A stretch of 27,768 bases of DNA from JAUXFS01 sp050329575 (GCA_050329575.1 JBHJOP010000057.1:1-27768), one strand, 5' to 3'. Positions 14,278-24,203 are shown, counted from the first letter of the stretch. Translations and numbers: made by a program. The notes: generated by a model from the letters alone, not told the origin.

Positions 14278-14513
14278 GCGCTCTCGCCCCCGGCATGGTC
14301 GAGCCGCTGGGCGGCCTGGTCGGCGCCGCCGCGGTGGGCCTGAGTGCGGCGCTCCTGCCCTGGGGCCTGGGGTTCGCCGCCGGTGCGATGCTGTTCGTGA
14401 TCTCCGGCGAGATCATCCCCGAGACCCACCGCAACGGCCGCGAACACCGCGCCACCATCGGCCTCGTCGCAGGCTTCGTGGTGATGATGAGCCTCGACCT
14501 GGTGATCGGCTGA
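14278..14513 (+). pseudogene. 3' remnant of a ZIP-family metal transporter gene
   Basis: About 75 residues ending at the TGA 14511-14513 match the C-terminal part of ZIP (ZupT/GufA-like) zinc transporters: GMVEPLGGLVGAAAV, FAAGAMLFVISGEIIPETHRNGREHRAT, then a final helix GLVAGFVVMMSLDLVIG. Intact ZIP proteins have about 250-270 residues and eight helices. Here only about three helices remain, and no N-terminal part lies upstream, where the inhibitor gene ends at 14277. An ATG at 14295 could start a short product, but it would lack most of the metal path. I read it as a 5'-truncated remnant, probably left when the peptidase block was inserted or the region rearranged. Confidence 0.75.
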
Positions 14514-14539
14514 CGCGGCGGGCGGCGCCGCCGGCGGGC

Positions 14540-15208
14540 TCAGAAGTCGACGCCGACGCCGACACCGCCGCCGCCGCCCCCGACGCCGACGCCGACGCCG
14601 ACGCCGCCGCCGACCCCGATCCCGACGCCGATCCCACCGCCACCGCCGCCGATGGCGATGCGCGGCCGGCGGGCATCGGGATCGGTCCGGAACATGTCGG
14701 TCGTGACCTGGCGGATCAGCGCCTCGAACCGCGGGTCCGACGGGCCGCTGCCGGCGGCGACGCGGCCGCCGACGTTGGCGAGCGCGTCTTCGCCGCTGCA
14801 CAGGGTGGCGACGATGGTGATCCGTCCCTCCGGCAGCGGTCCGCCGCCCTGCGAGCGGTCCTGGCACTGGTCGCGACCGCCGATGCCGGCGGCACCGTTG
14901 AACGTCATCACCACGCGGGTCTCGCGGCCGCGGGCCTCGTCGGCGCTGGTGGTGAAGCGGGCGGCCGGATTCCAGACGTAGGCTTGGCGCATGGCCGCGA
15001 CGATCGTCGCGCCCAGCTCCGCCGCCGCGGCGTCGCCGAAGGGCCGGCCGCGCACGTCCACCCACAGCGGGAACGCGGTGGTGACGAACTGGCGGGTGTC
15101 CGGCGCCTTGGAGGTGACCACGGTCCGCGGCGCATCGGCGCACGCGCTGGCGCCGAAGGCCAGCACCGCGAGCAGAACCGGGGTCGTTCGCCGGGTCGAT
15201 CCGTCCAT
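14540..15208 (-). CDS. Predicted lipoprotein with Gly/Val-repeat C-terminal tail
   Basis: The 222-aa product has a basic start (MDGSTRRTTP), a hydrophobic stretch and a lipobox-like GASAC with C23, which predicts a lipoprotein signal peptide. GGGAGAG lies about 8 bases before the ATG at 15208; an upstream in-frame extension to 15262 lacks such a site. The middle (about 35-175) is soluble and unfamiliar, with VWNPAARFTTSADEARGRETRVVMTFNG and two further Cys. The last 36 or so residues (187-222) are almost only Gly and Val/Ile, ending VDF. The DNA for this tail is a degenerate 3-6-bp repeat. It follows potI by 91 bp on the same strand, but no functional link is apparent. Confidence 0.75.
   Translation of the reverse strand: MDGSTRRTTPVLLAVLAFGASACADAPRTVVTSKAPDTRQFVTTAFPLWVDVRGRPFGDAAAAELGATIVAAMRQAYVWNPAARFTTSADEARGRETRVVMTFNGAAGIGGRDQCQDRSQGGGPLPEGRITIVATLCSGEDALANVGGRVAAGSGPSDPRFEALIRQVTTDMFRTDPDARRPRIAIGGGGGGIGVGIGVGGGVGVGVGVGGGGGGVGVGVDF
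14546..14651. repeat. Degenerate GCC/GAC triplet tract encoding the Gly/Val tail
   Basis: About 105 bp of near-continuous CCGACG and CCGCCG units on the plus strand (GGC/GTC codons on the minus strand), with a few ATC interruptions. It encodes the Gly/Val tail of the lipoprotein. Such a tract is prone to slippage, and in-frame length changes would alter only tail length. Confidence 0.8.
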
Positions 15209-15299
15209 CGCAGTCTCTCCCAGGTCTCCGTCACCATGGGCCCGAACGCCGGTGGCTGCCAAGTCCCGTGTTCGCGTCGCGGCCGTCGCGGGCGGACCG

Positions 15300-16109
15300 T
15301 CACCCGCCGCCGGGGGTGCGGGCCGCCTTCACCAGCAGCCGCTTCTGGAGCAGCGCGACGGCGATGACGCCGGTGGTGACCAGCGCGATCAGCAAAGTCG
15401 AGATGGCGTTGATCTCCGGCGTCACCCCGAGCCGCACCTGGCTGTAGATGCGCATCGGCAGGGTGGTGGCGCCGGGGCCGGTGGTGAAGCTGGCGATCAC
15501 CAGGTCGTCGACCGAGAGGGTGAAGGCGAGCAGCCAGCCGGAGATCAGCGCCGGCGCGATCAGCGGCAGGGTGACGACCAGGAAGGTCTTCAGCGGCGGC
15601 GCCCCGAGGTCCATGGCCGCCTCCTCGAGGGCGAGGTCGAAGGTGAGCAGGCGCGACTGCACCACCACCGCGACGTAGGCCATGGAAAACGTGGTATGGG
15701 CGATCGCCACCGTCCAGAAGCCGCGGTCCCACTCCAGGCTGACGAACAGCAGCAACAGCGACAGGCCGGTGATCACCTCCGGCATCACCAGCGGCGCATA
15801 GACCATGCCGATGAACAGCGACCGCAGCCGGAAGCGGACGAAGCGGGCCAGCGTGACGCCGGCGAAGGTCCCGAGCAGGGTGGCGAGCGTCGACGAGACG
15901 AGGGCGATCTTCAGCGTCGTCCACGCCGCCTCCAGCAGCTGCCGGTTGGCGAACAGCGCCTCGTACCATCGAAGCGAGAACCCGCTCCAGACGGTGACCA
16001 GGCGCGACTCGTTGAACGAGAACAGCACCAGGAGGACGATCGGCAGGTAGAGGAACAGGAAGCCCAGCGTCAGCGCGGTGACGGTGACCGGGCTGAACCC
16101 GCGGCCCAC
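15300..16109 (-). CDS. potI: Polyamine ABC transporter permease (PotI/PotC type)
   Basis: The 269-aa permease has six predicted transmembrane helices and the ABC-permease EAA loop, EEAAMDLGAPPLKTFLVVTLP (about 165-185), which docks on the ATPase. Sequences such as LPIVLLVLFSFNES near the start and FTLSVDDLVIASFTTGPGATTLPMRIYS are characteristic of the spermidine/putrescine PotC/PotI subfamily. The start is a GTG at 16109, 3 bp after the potH TAA. It should form the membrane channel with PotH. It is the last gene of the potFGHI-like operon. Confidence 0.93.
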   Translation of the reverse strand: MGRGFSPVTVTALTLGFLFLYLPIVLLVLFSFNESRLVTVWSGFSLRWYEALFANRQLLEAAWTTLKIALVSSTLATLLGTFAGVTLARFVRFRLRSLFIGMVYAPLVMPEVITGLSLLLLFVSLEWDRGFWTVAIAHTTFSMAYVAVVVQSRLLTFDLALEEAAMDLGAPPLKTFLVVTLPLIAPALISGWLLAFTLSVDDLVIASFTTGPGATTLPMRIYSQVRLGVTPEINAISTLLIALVTTGVIAVALLQKRLLVKAARTPGGG

Positions 16110-16112
16110 CGG

Positions 16113-17072
16113 TTACGCCCCCCCCGCGGCCCGCCCCTGGCTGCGCTGGAACCAGGCGATCGGCAGCACCAGGGTGACGAGCAGGACGATGGCGACGGCA
16201 CTGGCCAGCGGCCAGTCGCGGTTGTTGAAGAACTCGAGCCACAGGGTGCGGCCGATCATCAGCGTGCCCGAGCCGCCGAGCAGGTCGGGGATCACGAACT
16301 CGCCGACCGCCGGGATGAACACCAGCAGGCAGCCGGCGATGATGCCCGGCCGGGCGAGCGGCACGGTGATCACCCAGAACACCTTCCCCGGCCGGCAGCC
16401 GAGGTCGACCGCCGCCTCGCCGAGGCTGACATCGAGCCGGTCGAGACTGGCGTAGATCGGCAGGATCATGAACGGCAGGTACGAATAGACGATGCCGATG
16501 ACCACCGCGACGTTGGTGTTGAGGATGGCGAGCGGGGTGTCGATCACGCCGATCGCCAGCAGCAGCGCGTTGAGCAGCCCCTCCGGCTTGAGGATGCCGA
16601 TCCAGGCGTAGACCCGGATCAGGAACGAGGTCCAGAACGGCAGGATGACCAGCACCACCAGCAGCGGCCGCCAGCGTTCCGGCGCCCGAGCGATGGCGTA
16701 GGCCATCGGCAGCCCGATGGCCATGGTCAGCGCGGTCGAACCGGCGGCGATGACGAGCGAGTTGGCGAACGCGCGGACATAGAGGCTGTCCTCAACCAGC
16801 ATCAGGTAGTTGGAGACGTTGAGGCGGATCTCGAGCACGGTCGCGCCCATCGCCTCGACCCATCGGAAGGCGGGGGCGTAGGGCGGCTGCGCCAGCAACG
16901 GTTCGGAGAAGCTGATCTTCAGCACGATCAGGAACGGTGCCAGGAAGAACAGCAGCAGCCAGCCGAAGGCGACCGTGATCACCAGGGTGCGGCCGTACCG
17001 CTCGAGCCACGGGATCAGCCGCTCGTAGAGCGACGTCTCGACGGCGGCGGGGACCGGCATGGCGGTGGTCAC
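16113..17072 (-). CDS. potH: Polyamine ABC transporter permease (PotH/PotB type)
   Basis: A 319-aa permease with a first helix near 30-55, a periplasmic loop with SNYLMLVEDSLYVRAFANSLVIA, and the EAA loop GEAAVDLGCRPGKVFWVITVPLA (about 222-244). PFWTSFLIRVYAWIGIL is typical of PotB/PotH. The GTG at 17072 overlaps the potG stop as GTGA, which favours it. An ATG four codons later (17060) is an alternative giving 315 aa; neither has a clear ribosome site. It pairs with PotI to import putrescine or spermidine through the inner membrane. Confidence 0.92.
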   Translation of the reverse strand: MTTAMPVPAAVETSLYERLIPWLERYGRTLVITVAFGWLLLFFLAPFLIVLKISFSEPLLAQPPYAPAFRWVEAMGATVLEIRLNVSNYLMLVEDSLYVRAFANSLVIAAGSTALTMAIGLPMAYAIARAPERWRPLLVVLVILPFWTSFLIRVYAWIGILKPEGLLNALLLAIGVIDTPLAILNTNVAVVIGIVYSYLPFMILPIYASLDRLDVSLGEAAVDLGCRPGKVFWVITVPLARPGIIAGCLLVFIPAVGEFVIPDLLGGSGTLMIGRTLWLEFFNNRDWPLASAVAIVLLVTLVLPIAWFQRSQGRAAGGA

Positions 17073-18253
17073 GACAGCAGCAGGGCGCTGGCCTCGGCCG
17101 GCCAGCTCAGCCAGACGCGCTCCTCCCAGGTGATCGCCTGCTCGACCAGCCGCGAGCGGTTGGCGACGCTGACCTTGACCACCAGACCCGAGTCGAGACG
17201 CACATGGTAGATCGACAGGCTGCCGAGATAGGCGATGTCGTGGACGATCCCGCGCATGCAGTTGACCGACGGATCGGCGGGCGGCTGTTTGGCGATGTCG
17301 ATCTTCTCCGGCCGGATCGCCGCCCACGCCTCCTGGCCGGCCACCGCGTCGAGGCCGCGGTTGCCGGCGATGTCGCAGCCGGCCTCCGCCGAACGGACCA
17401 CCGCCCGGTCGCGGCCGGCGAGCAGCACCCGGCCCTCGAACAGGTTGACCTCGCCGACGAACTCGGCGACGTAGACGCTGTTCGGGTATTCGTAGATCTC
17501 GCCGGGGGTGCCGACCTGGACGGTGCGGCCGCGGTCCATGATCGCGATCCGGGTCGACACCGTCATCGCCTCGTCCTGGTCGTGGGTGACGATGACGAAG
17601 GTGATCCCCAGCTTCTCCTGGACGTTGACCAGTTCGAACTGGGTCTGCTGGCGGAGCCTGCGGTCGAGCGCCGCCAGCGGCTCGTCGAGCAGCAGCACCT
17701 TCGGCCGCTTGATCAGCGCCCGGGCGAGGGCGACACGCTGGCGTTGGCCGCCCGAGAGCTGATCGGGACGGCGCCGGCCGAGGTCCTGCAGCGACACCAG
17801 CTCCAGCATCTCCCGCACCCGGTCGGCGATCTCGCGGCGCGACACCCGTTCCTGCTTCAGCCCGAAGGCGATGTTCCTCTCCACCGTCATGTGCGGGAAC
17901 AGGGCGTAGGACTGGAACATCATGTTGACCGGCCGGCGGTAGGGCGGCACCTGGGCGAGGTCGACGCCGTCGATCTCGATCGTCCCCGAGGACGGCGTCT
18001 CGAAGCCGGCCAGCATGCGCAGAAGCGTCGTCTTGCCGCAGCCGGACGGCCCCAGCAGGGCGAAGAACTCGCCCTTGTAGATGTCGAGCCAGACGTCGTC
18101 GACGGCGACGACGCCGTCGTAGCGCTTGCAGACATCCTTGAACCGGATCAGCGGTTTCGCCGCCGGATCCCGCCACGGATCGAGCGGCTTGCGCAGGTCC
18201 GGCGGCGGACCCGGTGGCCCGGAGTCGAACCGATCACCGGCCGGCGTCGCCAT
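17069..18253 (-). CDS. potG: Polyamine ABC transporter ATP-binding protein (PotG/PotA type)
   Basis: The 394-aa ATPase energises polyamine import. The nucleotide-binding domain shows Walker A GPSGCGKTT (about 69-77), the Q-loop MMFQSYALFPHMTV, the signature LSGGQRQRVALARA, Walker B VLLLDEPLAALD and the switch His in IVTHDQDEA. A C-terminal TOBE regulatory domain (about 290-390, with WAAIRPEKIDI) is typical of PotA/PotG. The first 30 residues are Pro-rich and variable. The start lies 33 bp after the potF stop. Substrate class is inferred from the operon. Confidence 0.95.
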   Translation of the reverse strand: MATPAGDRFDSGPPGPPPDLRKPLDPWRDPAAKPLIRFKDVCKRYDGVVAVDDVWLDIYKGEFFALLGPSGCGKTTLLRMLAGFETPSSGTIEIDGVDLAQVPPYRRPVNMMFQSYALFPHMTVERNIAFGLKQERVSRREIADRVREMLELVSLQDLGRRRPDQLSGGQRQRVALARALIKRPKVLLLDEPLAALDRRLRQQTQFELVNVQEKLGITFVIVTHDQDEAMTVSTRIAIMDRGRTVQVGTPGEIYEYPNSVYVAEFVGEVNLFEGRVLLAGRDRAVVRSAEAGCDIAGNRGLDAVAGQEAWAAIRPEKIDIAKQPPADPSVNCMRGIVHDIAYLGSLSIYHVRLDSGLVVKVSVANRSRLVEQAITWEERVWLSWPAEASALLLS

Positions 18254-18286
18254 CGGGCGCGATCCTGCGGCTGGCGCCGGGCGGCG

Positions 18287-19387
18287 TCAGCGGCCGGTCA
18301 GGATGCGCTGCCAGGTGCGGGTGAGCTGGCGCTGCTCCTGCAGATCGGCCGGCCGGATGACGAACAGCCGCGCCATCACCTCGGGCGGCGGGTAGACACC
18401 CGGATCGTTGCGAAGGGCCTCGTCGACGAACGGCTTCGACGCCGCGTTGGCGTTCGGATAGGAGACGTAGTTGGTGGCCTTGGCGATCACCTCCGGTTCC
18501 ATCAGGTAGTTGATGAAGGCGTAGGCCGCGTCCGGATTGGGGGCGTCGCGGGGGATCGCCATCAGGTCGAACCACAACTGCGCCCCTTCCAAGGGGATGA
18601 CGTAGTCGACCGTGAAGTCCTTGCCGGCCTCCTCGGCCCGGGCGGCGGCGATCTTGGCGTCCCCCGACCACATCATCGCGAGACAGATGTCGCCCGCCGC
18701 GAGCGCGTTGATGTTCTCGGAGGAGTGGAACTTGCGGACCAGCGGTCGCATCGTCTTGAGCAGGGTCTCGGCGGCAGCGAGCGCCTCGGGCGTCTTGGCG
18801 TTGGGATCCTCGCCGAGGAAGTTGAGGGCGGCCGGGATGACCTCGTCCGGCGCATCGAGCACGAAGATGCCGCAGTCGGCGAAGCGAGCGGCGTTCTCCG
18901 AGTCGAACAGCATCGCCCACGAACCGGTCGGCGCATCGGCCATCCGTTCCGCGATCCGCTCGGCGTTGAAGGCGAGGCCGCTGGTCCCCCACATGTAGAC
19001 GACGGCGTGTCGGTTGTCGGGGTCGTAGGCCGCGACCTTGGCCATGATGTCCGCGTCGAGGTGCTGCCAGTTGGGGAGGCGCGCCTTGTCGAGGGGCTGG
19101 AAGATGCCGGCCTGGATCTGGCGGGCGAGGAAGTTGCCGCTCGGGAACACCACGTCGTAGCCGGTGCTGCCGGCGAGCAGCTTGGTCTCCAGGATGTCGT
19201 TGGAGTCGAAGACGTCGTAGACCACCTTGATGCCGGTCTTGGCCTCGAAATCGATCAGGATCTCGGGATCGATATAGTCCGACCAGTTGTAGACGCGGAC
19301 GGTCCCGCCCGCGGCGTGGGCGAGCGTCGCCGCCAGCACCAGCACCGCCGCCACCAGCATCCGCAACCCCATCCCCGACCGTCTCAT
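18287..19387 (-). CDS. potF: Periplasmic polyamine-binding protein (PotF/PotD type)
   Basis: The 366-aa product has a clear signal peptide (MRRSGMGLRMLVAAVLVLAA, cleavage likely after AHA). The mature protein begins GGTVRVYNWSDYIDPEILIDFEAKTG, the hallmark start of the PotD/PotF family. It also has STGYDVVFPSG, YMWGTSGLAFN and WFDLMAIPRDAPNPDAAYAFINYLM. It captures putrescine or spermidine in the periplasm and delivers it to PotHI. GAGAGGG lies 6 bases before the ATG at 19387. Open frame upstream of this start overlaps the NYN and prfC genes and is not coding. Confidence 0.95.
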   Translation of the reverse strand: MRRSGMGLRMLVAAVLVLAATLAHAAGGTVRVYNWSDYIDPEILIDFEAKTGIKVVYDVFDSNDILETKLLAGSTGYDVVFPSGNFLARQIQAGIFQPLDKARLPNWQHLDADIMAKVAAYDPDNRHAVVYMWGTSGLAFNAERIAERMADAPTGSWAMLFDSENAARFADCGIFVLDAPDEVIPAALNFLGEDPNAKTPEALAAAETLLKTMRPLVRKFHSSENINALAAGDICLAMMWSGDAKIAAARAEEAGKDFTVDYVIPLEGAQLWFDLMAIPRDAPNPDAAYAFINYLMEPEVIAKATNYVSYPNANAASKPFVDEALRNDPGVYPPPEVMARLFVIRPADLQEQRQLTRTWQRILTGR

Positions 19388-19442
19388 GCCACCCTCTCCC
19401 GTTGCGGCCGGACGCACGCCCGCGTCCGGCGCTGTCGCGCGG

Positions 19443-19471
19443 ACACTAGCGGTTCCCGGCGCCGCGGCCAA
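19443..19471 (-). promoter_or_regulatory. Predicted potFGHI promoter
   Basis: On the minus strand TTGGCC (complement of 19466-19471) and TAGTGT (complement of 19443-19448) are 17 bp apart, about 56 bp before the potF ATG. Matches are moderate (4 and 3 of 6). Confidence 0.35.
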
Positions 19472-19531
19472 GAGAGCGCGAGGGCGCCAGGATGAACATT
19501 TCGCCATCTCGGTCGGCGAACGGGTCGAGGT

Positions 19532-19561
19532 TTGTGCCTGCACCCGGTTCCGACGCATAAT
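19532..19561 (+). promoter_or_regulatory. Predicted promoter of the NYN-LOTUS gene
   Basis: TTGTGC (19532-19537) and CATAAT (19556-19561) are 18 bp apart. The -10 matches consensus at five of six positions. Transcription would start near 19568, about 48 bases before the ATG. Confidence 0.4.
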
Positions 19562-19615
19562 GGCGGCCGTTCCGCTCGACGGCCGTCGTGCGGCGGCGCA
19601 TCTCCCGGGAGTGTG

Positions 19616-20476
19616 ATGACCAGCAACGATCAGGACTACAATCTCGCCGTGTTCTTCGACTTCGAGAACGTCGCGCGCGGCGTCCGCGACGCCAAGTATC
19701 CTCAGTTCGACCTGCGCCTGGTGCTCGAACGGCTGCTGCTGAAGGGCAGCATCGTCGTCAAGAAGGCCTATTGCGACTGGGAGCGGTTCAAGGAGTTCAA
19801 GCCGATCCTCCACGACGCCGCCTTCGAGCTGATCGAGATCCCGCATACGCGGCAGTCGGGCAAGAACTCCGCCGACATCCGCATGGTCGTCGATGCGCTC
19901 GACCTCTGCTACACCAAGGAGCACATCGATGCGTTCGTGATCATCAGCGGCGATTCCGACTTCTCGCCGCTGGTCAGCAAGCTGCGGGAGAACGCCAAGG
20001 CGGTCATCGGCGTCGGGGTCAAGAACAGCACCTCGGATCTGCTCATGAACAACTGCGACGAGTTCATCTTCTACGACGACCTGGTGCGGGCGAGCGTCTC
20101 GACCAAGGCGCGCAAGCCGAGCCCCGACGCCAAGAAGGCGACGACGGCGAAGAAACCGGCGCCGCCGGCGGCGACCGCCGTCGCCAAGACCCCGGCGACG
20201 GACGAGGCCCGCAAGGAGGCCGATCGCAGCGACGAGGCGATCGATCTGGTGGTGGAGACGGCGGAGGGACTGTTCAGCGAACGCGGCGACCGGGTGTGGG
20301 GCTCGATGGTCAAGCAGACCCTGAAACGCCGCCGCCCCGGCTTCAACGAGAGCTTCTACGGCTTCCGGTCGTTCAGCGATCTGCTGGAGGAGGCGGAGGA
20401 CCGGGGCCTGCTCGAGCTCGAATTCGACGAGCGGTCCGGCGGCTACCTGATCCGGGCGGTGCGGCGCGACGACTGA
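19616..20476 (+). CDS. NYN (LabA/DUF88) domain protein with C-terminal OST-HTH/LOTUS domain
   Basis: The 286-aa product has an N-terminal NYN domain (about 8-160), a PIN-like nuclease fold. Its conserved acidic residues are in FFDFENV (D15), SADIRMVVDAL (D87, D93) and ISGDSDFSPLV (D113, D115). A Lys/Ala/Pro-rich linker (165-205) follows. The C-terminal domain (about 206-280, VWGSMVKQTLKRRRPGFNESFYGFRSFSDLLEEAEDRGLLEL) fits the OST-HTH/LOTUS fold, known for RNA and G-quadruplex binding. It is probably a metal-dependent RNase or RNA-binding regulator. The ATG at 19616 is preferred over an open upstream extension. It is divergent from potF and convergent with prfC. Confidence 0.9.
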   Translation: MTSNDQDYNLAVFFDFENVARGVRDAKYPQFDLRLVLERLLLKGSIVVKKAYCDWERFKEFKPILHDAAFELIEIPHTRQSGKNSADIRMVVDALDLCYTKEHIDAFVIISGDSDFSPLVSKLRENAKAVIGVGVKNSTSDLLMNNCDEFIFYDDLVRASVSTKARKPSPDAKKATTAKKPAPPAATAVAKTPATDEARKEADRSDEAIDLVVETAEGLFSERGDRVWGSMVKQTLKRRRPGFNESFYGFRSFSDLLEEAEDRGLLELEFDERSGGYLIRAVRRDD

Positions 20477-20495
20477 CGCGCCCCGACTGACGCGC
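20471..20495. repeat. 11-bp direct repeat at the NYN gene stop
   Basis: GACTGACGCGC occurs at 20471-20481 (containing the TGA stop) and again at 20485-20495, a 14-bp period. It resembles the tandem duplication at the pckG stop. Confidence 0.6.
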
Positions 20496-20514
20496 GCCGG
20501 CCGGGGGCGATCCC

Positions 20515-22293
<1,779 letters not shown>

Positions 22294-22436
22294 CCTAGCC
22301 GATCGATCCGCGATTGGGTAGCCTTTTCGCCGGTGGGCGGGGGCCGGGGCTGCGCGCATCAGTTGTGGCCAAGCGAGGCGGTTTCGGTTATCGTCCGCGG
22401 CCGCGGAAGAGCCCACCGGGAGATCGTGGAGGGTGG

Positions 22437-22865
22437 ATGACCATCCACGCCGAGAGTCGAATCGTTCTTGCCCCCGCCGACCGGGTGTTCGACATCGTCG
22501 CCGACGTCGAGAGCTATCCCGACTTCCTGCCCTTGTGGCGCGAGGCGCGGATCCTGGAGCGCAACGGCAACCGCTATCGCACCGAGCAGGAAGTCGGGAT
22601 CGCAAAGATCCGCGCGACCTTCGTCACCGACACCGAACTCCGGCGGCCGACCCGGATCGAGGTCTCGTCCGGCGATCCGATGTTCCGCGAGTTCTTCATC
22701 TTCTGGGACCTCTCCTCCTTCGGCAACGGCTGCCGGATCGAGATGGCGCTCGCCTGCGAGGTCGCGGCGCGACCGCTGCAGCTCGCCATCGACCGCCTGC
22801 TGCCGCGCACGGCGCGGGCGATGGTCGCCGCGTTCGAGAAGCGGGCCGCGCTGCTGCTCGGCTGA
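22437..22865 (+). CDS. COQ10/RatA-like START-domain protein (SRPBCC superfamily)
   Basis: The 142-aa product covers one START/SRPBCC domain. Diagnostic stretches are PADRVFDIVADVESYPDFLPLWREARIL near the N-terminus and the amphipathic C-terminal helix PLQLAIDRLLPRTARAMVAAFEKRA. Relatives include eukaryotic Coq10, a ubiquinone chaperone needed for respiration, and the bacterial RatA group. In alphaproteobacteria a quinone- or lipid-binding role is more likely than a toxin role, which is inference. GGAGGG sits a few bases before the ATG. Its 5' side faces prfC in a divergent spacer of about 140-300 bp, depending on the prfC start. Confidence 0.9.
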   Translation: MTIHAESRIVLAPADRVFDIVADVESYPDFLPLWREARILERNGNRYRTEQEVGIAKIRATFVTDTELRRPTRIEVSSGDPMFREFFIFWDLSSFGNGCRIEMALACEVAARPLQLAIDRLLPRTARAMVAAFEKRAALLLG

Positions 22866-22890
22866 GGCGCGCGCGGGCGCAGGGACGCGG

Positions 22891-22924
22891 CCGGGGACGG
22901 AACGGGGCCGGCGACGGAACGGGG
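22891..22924. repeat. 17-bp tandem duplication in the COQ10-like/fba spacer
   Basis: CCGGGGACGGAACGGGG (22891-22907) is followed at once by CCGGCGACGGAACGGGG (22908-22924), with one mismatch. A perfect 12-bp palindrome GGGGACGTCCCC (22922-22933) adjoins it. No T-run is present, so it is not an evident terminator. Confidence 0.75.
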
Positions 22925-22993
22925 GACGTCCCCGAACCGCCCGCCGGACCCGCCGTCCGCCGCCGGCCCTCGAAGGGATCCCGGCGCCCGCGG

Positions 22994-24091
22994 CTACTGC
23001 GCCAGCGACCGGCCGGTGGCCCCGAGGTCGTTGCAGGCCTCGCCGATCCGCGCCACCATCGCCACCTCGGCGGCGCGCATCCACTTGCGCGGATCGTAGA
23101 ACTTCTTCAGCGGCGCGCCGTCGTCGGGGTCGAGCTGGTATTTGAACGCCTTCGGATGCTCGTTGAAATACTTGCCGAGCCCTTCGGCCATCGCGAACTG
23201 GGTGTCGGTGTCGATGTTCATCTTGAACACCCCGTAGCCGATCGCCTCGGCGATCTTCTCCTTCTCCGAGCCCGAGCCGCCGTGGAACACCAGGTGCAGC
23301 GGGTTGTTCGCGGTCGCGTGCGTCCGCTGGACGAGGTCCTGCGACTTCTTGAGGATTTCCGGCCGCAGCTTGACGTTGCCCGGCTTGTAGACGCCGTGCA
23401 CGTTGCCGAACGACGCGGCGACCGAGAACATGCCGATCGACTTCAGCTTGTCGTACGCCTGCAGCACGTCGTCGGGCTGGGTGTAGAGCTTGGAGTTGTC
23501 GGCGCTCTCGTCGAATTCTCCGCCGATCCCGTCCTCCTCGCCGCCGGTGACACCGAGCTCGATCTCGAGGTTCATCCCCATCGGCGCCATCCGCGCGAGG
23601 ATGCGCGCGCACTCGGCGAGGTTCCAGTCGATCGGCTCCTCGGAGAGGTCGAGCATGTGCGAGCTGAACAGCGGCTTGCCGGTCTCCCTGAAGAACGCCT
23701 CGCCGTGATCGAGCATGCCCTCGACCCACGGGATCAGCTTCTTGTTGGCGTGATCGGTGTGCAGCACCACGCAGATGCCGTAGTGCTCGGCCATCAGGTG
23801 GACGTGGCGGGCCGCCGACACGGCGCCCAGCACCTTGGCGGCGTTGCCGTCGGGGCAGCCCTGGCCGGCGAAGAACTGGGCGCCGCCGTTCGACAGCTGG
23901 ACGATGATGTCGGCCTTGTGCTTGGCGGCCGCTTCGAGGGTGGCGTTGATGGTGTGGGTGCTGGTGACGTTGACCGCCGGCAGGGCGTAGCCGCCGGCCT
24001 TGCAGGCGGCGACCAGGGTCTGGTAGTCCGCGCCGGTGACGACGCCGGGCTTCAAGCCGGGGGCACTCTTCTTCAGGGCGGCTTCGGCCAT
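22994..24091 (-). CDS. fbaA: Class II fructose-bisphosphate aldolase
   Basis: The 365-aa product matches the class IIA (E. coli FbaA/yeast type) length. It catalyses the reversible cleavage of fructose 1,6-bisphosphate to dihydroxyacetone phosphate and glyceraldehyde 3-phosphate. Seen are LHTDHANKK with catalytic D113 and zinc ligand H114, the NLEIELGVTGGEEDG stretch (about 174-188), and GNVHGVYKPGNV with H232. VFHGGSGS with H270 and phosphate-binding Gly/Ser, and NIDTDTQFA, are also present. AGGAGGAG lies about 8 bases before the ATG at 24091. A predicted promoter and two hairpins lie in its 5' region. With pckG in the same window, both directions of carbon flow through the triose pool are represented. 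Confidence 0.97.
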   Translation of the reverse strand: MAEAALKKSAPGLKPGVVTGADYQTLVAACKAGGYALPAVNVTSTHTINATLEAAAKHKADIIVQLSNGGAQFFAGQGCPDGNAAKVLGAVSAARHVHLMAEHYGICVVLHTDHANKKLIPWVEGMLDHGEAFFRETGKPLFSSHMLDLSEEPIDWNLAECARILARMAPMGMNLEIELGVTGGEEDGIGGEFDESADNSKLYTQPDDVLQAYDKLKSIGMFSVAASFGNVHGVYKPGNVKLRPEILKKSQDLVQRTHATANNPLHLVFHGGSGSEKEKIAEAIGYGVFKMNIDTDTQFAMAEGLGKYFNEHPKAFKYQLDPDDGAPLKKFYDPRKWMRAAEVAMVARIGEACNDLGATGRSLAQ

Positions 24092-24130
24092 CGATGGGTT
24101 CTCCTCCTGTCCTGGGTTTGTGGCGTTGGC

Positions 24131-24187
24131 GGCTCGGCCCGAGCCGCGCGGTGTCCGGCCGGCGACGGCCTCGGGCGATCCCGAGGC
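24131..24187 (-). other. Two strong hairpins in the fba leader
   Basis: A perfect 8-bp stem (GCCTCGGG 24168-24175 with CCCGAGGC 24180-24187, CGAT loop) and a 15-bp near-palindrome (GGCTCGG/CCGAGCC, 24131-24145) lie between the predicted fba promoter and its ribosome site. Neither has a T-run on the minus strand. They may stabilise or regulate the fba mRNA. Confidence 0.45.
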
Positions 24188-24203
24188 ACCGGCGCCGGTC
24201 GCG

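Noticed and set aside
14546..14651. Possible CRISPR or satellite array
   Set aside because: It is a continuous degenerate triplet tract encoding Gly/Val residues, with no spacer structure.
14991..17210. 739-residue plus-strand frame opposite potI and potH
   Set aside because: An Asp/Arg/Gln/His-rich shadow of transmembrane genes on the minus strand.
22437..22865. RatA toxin of a toxin-antitoxin pair
   Set aside because: No RatB-like partner gene is adjacent. The START-domain call with a Coq10-like role is safer.
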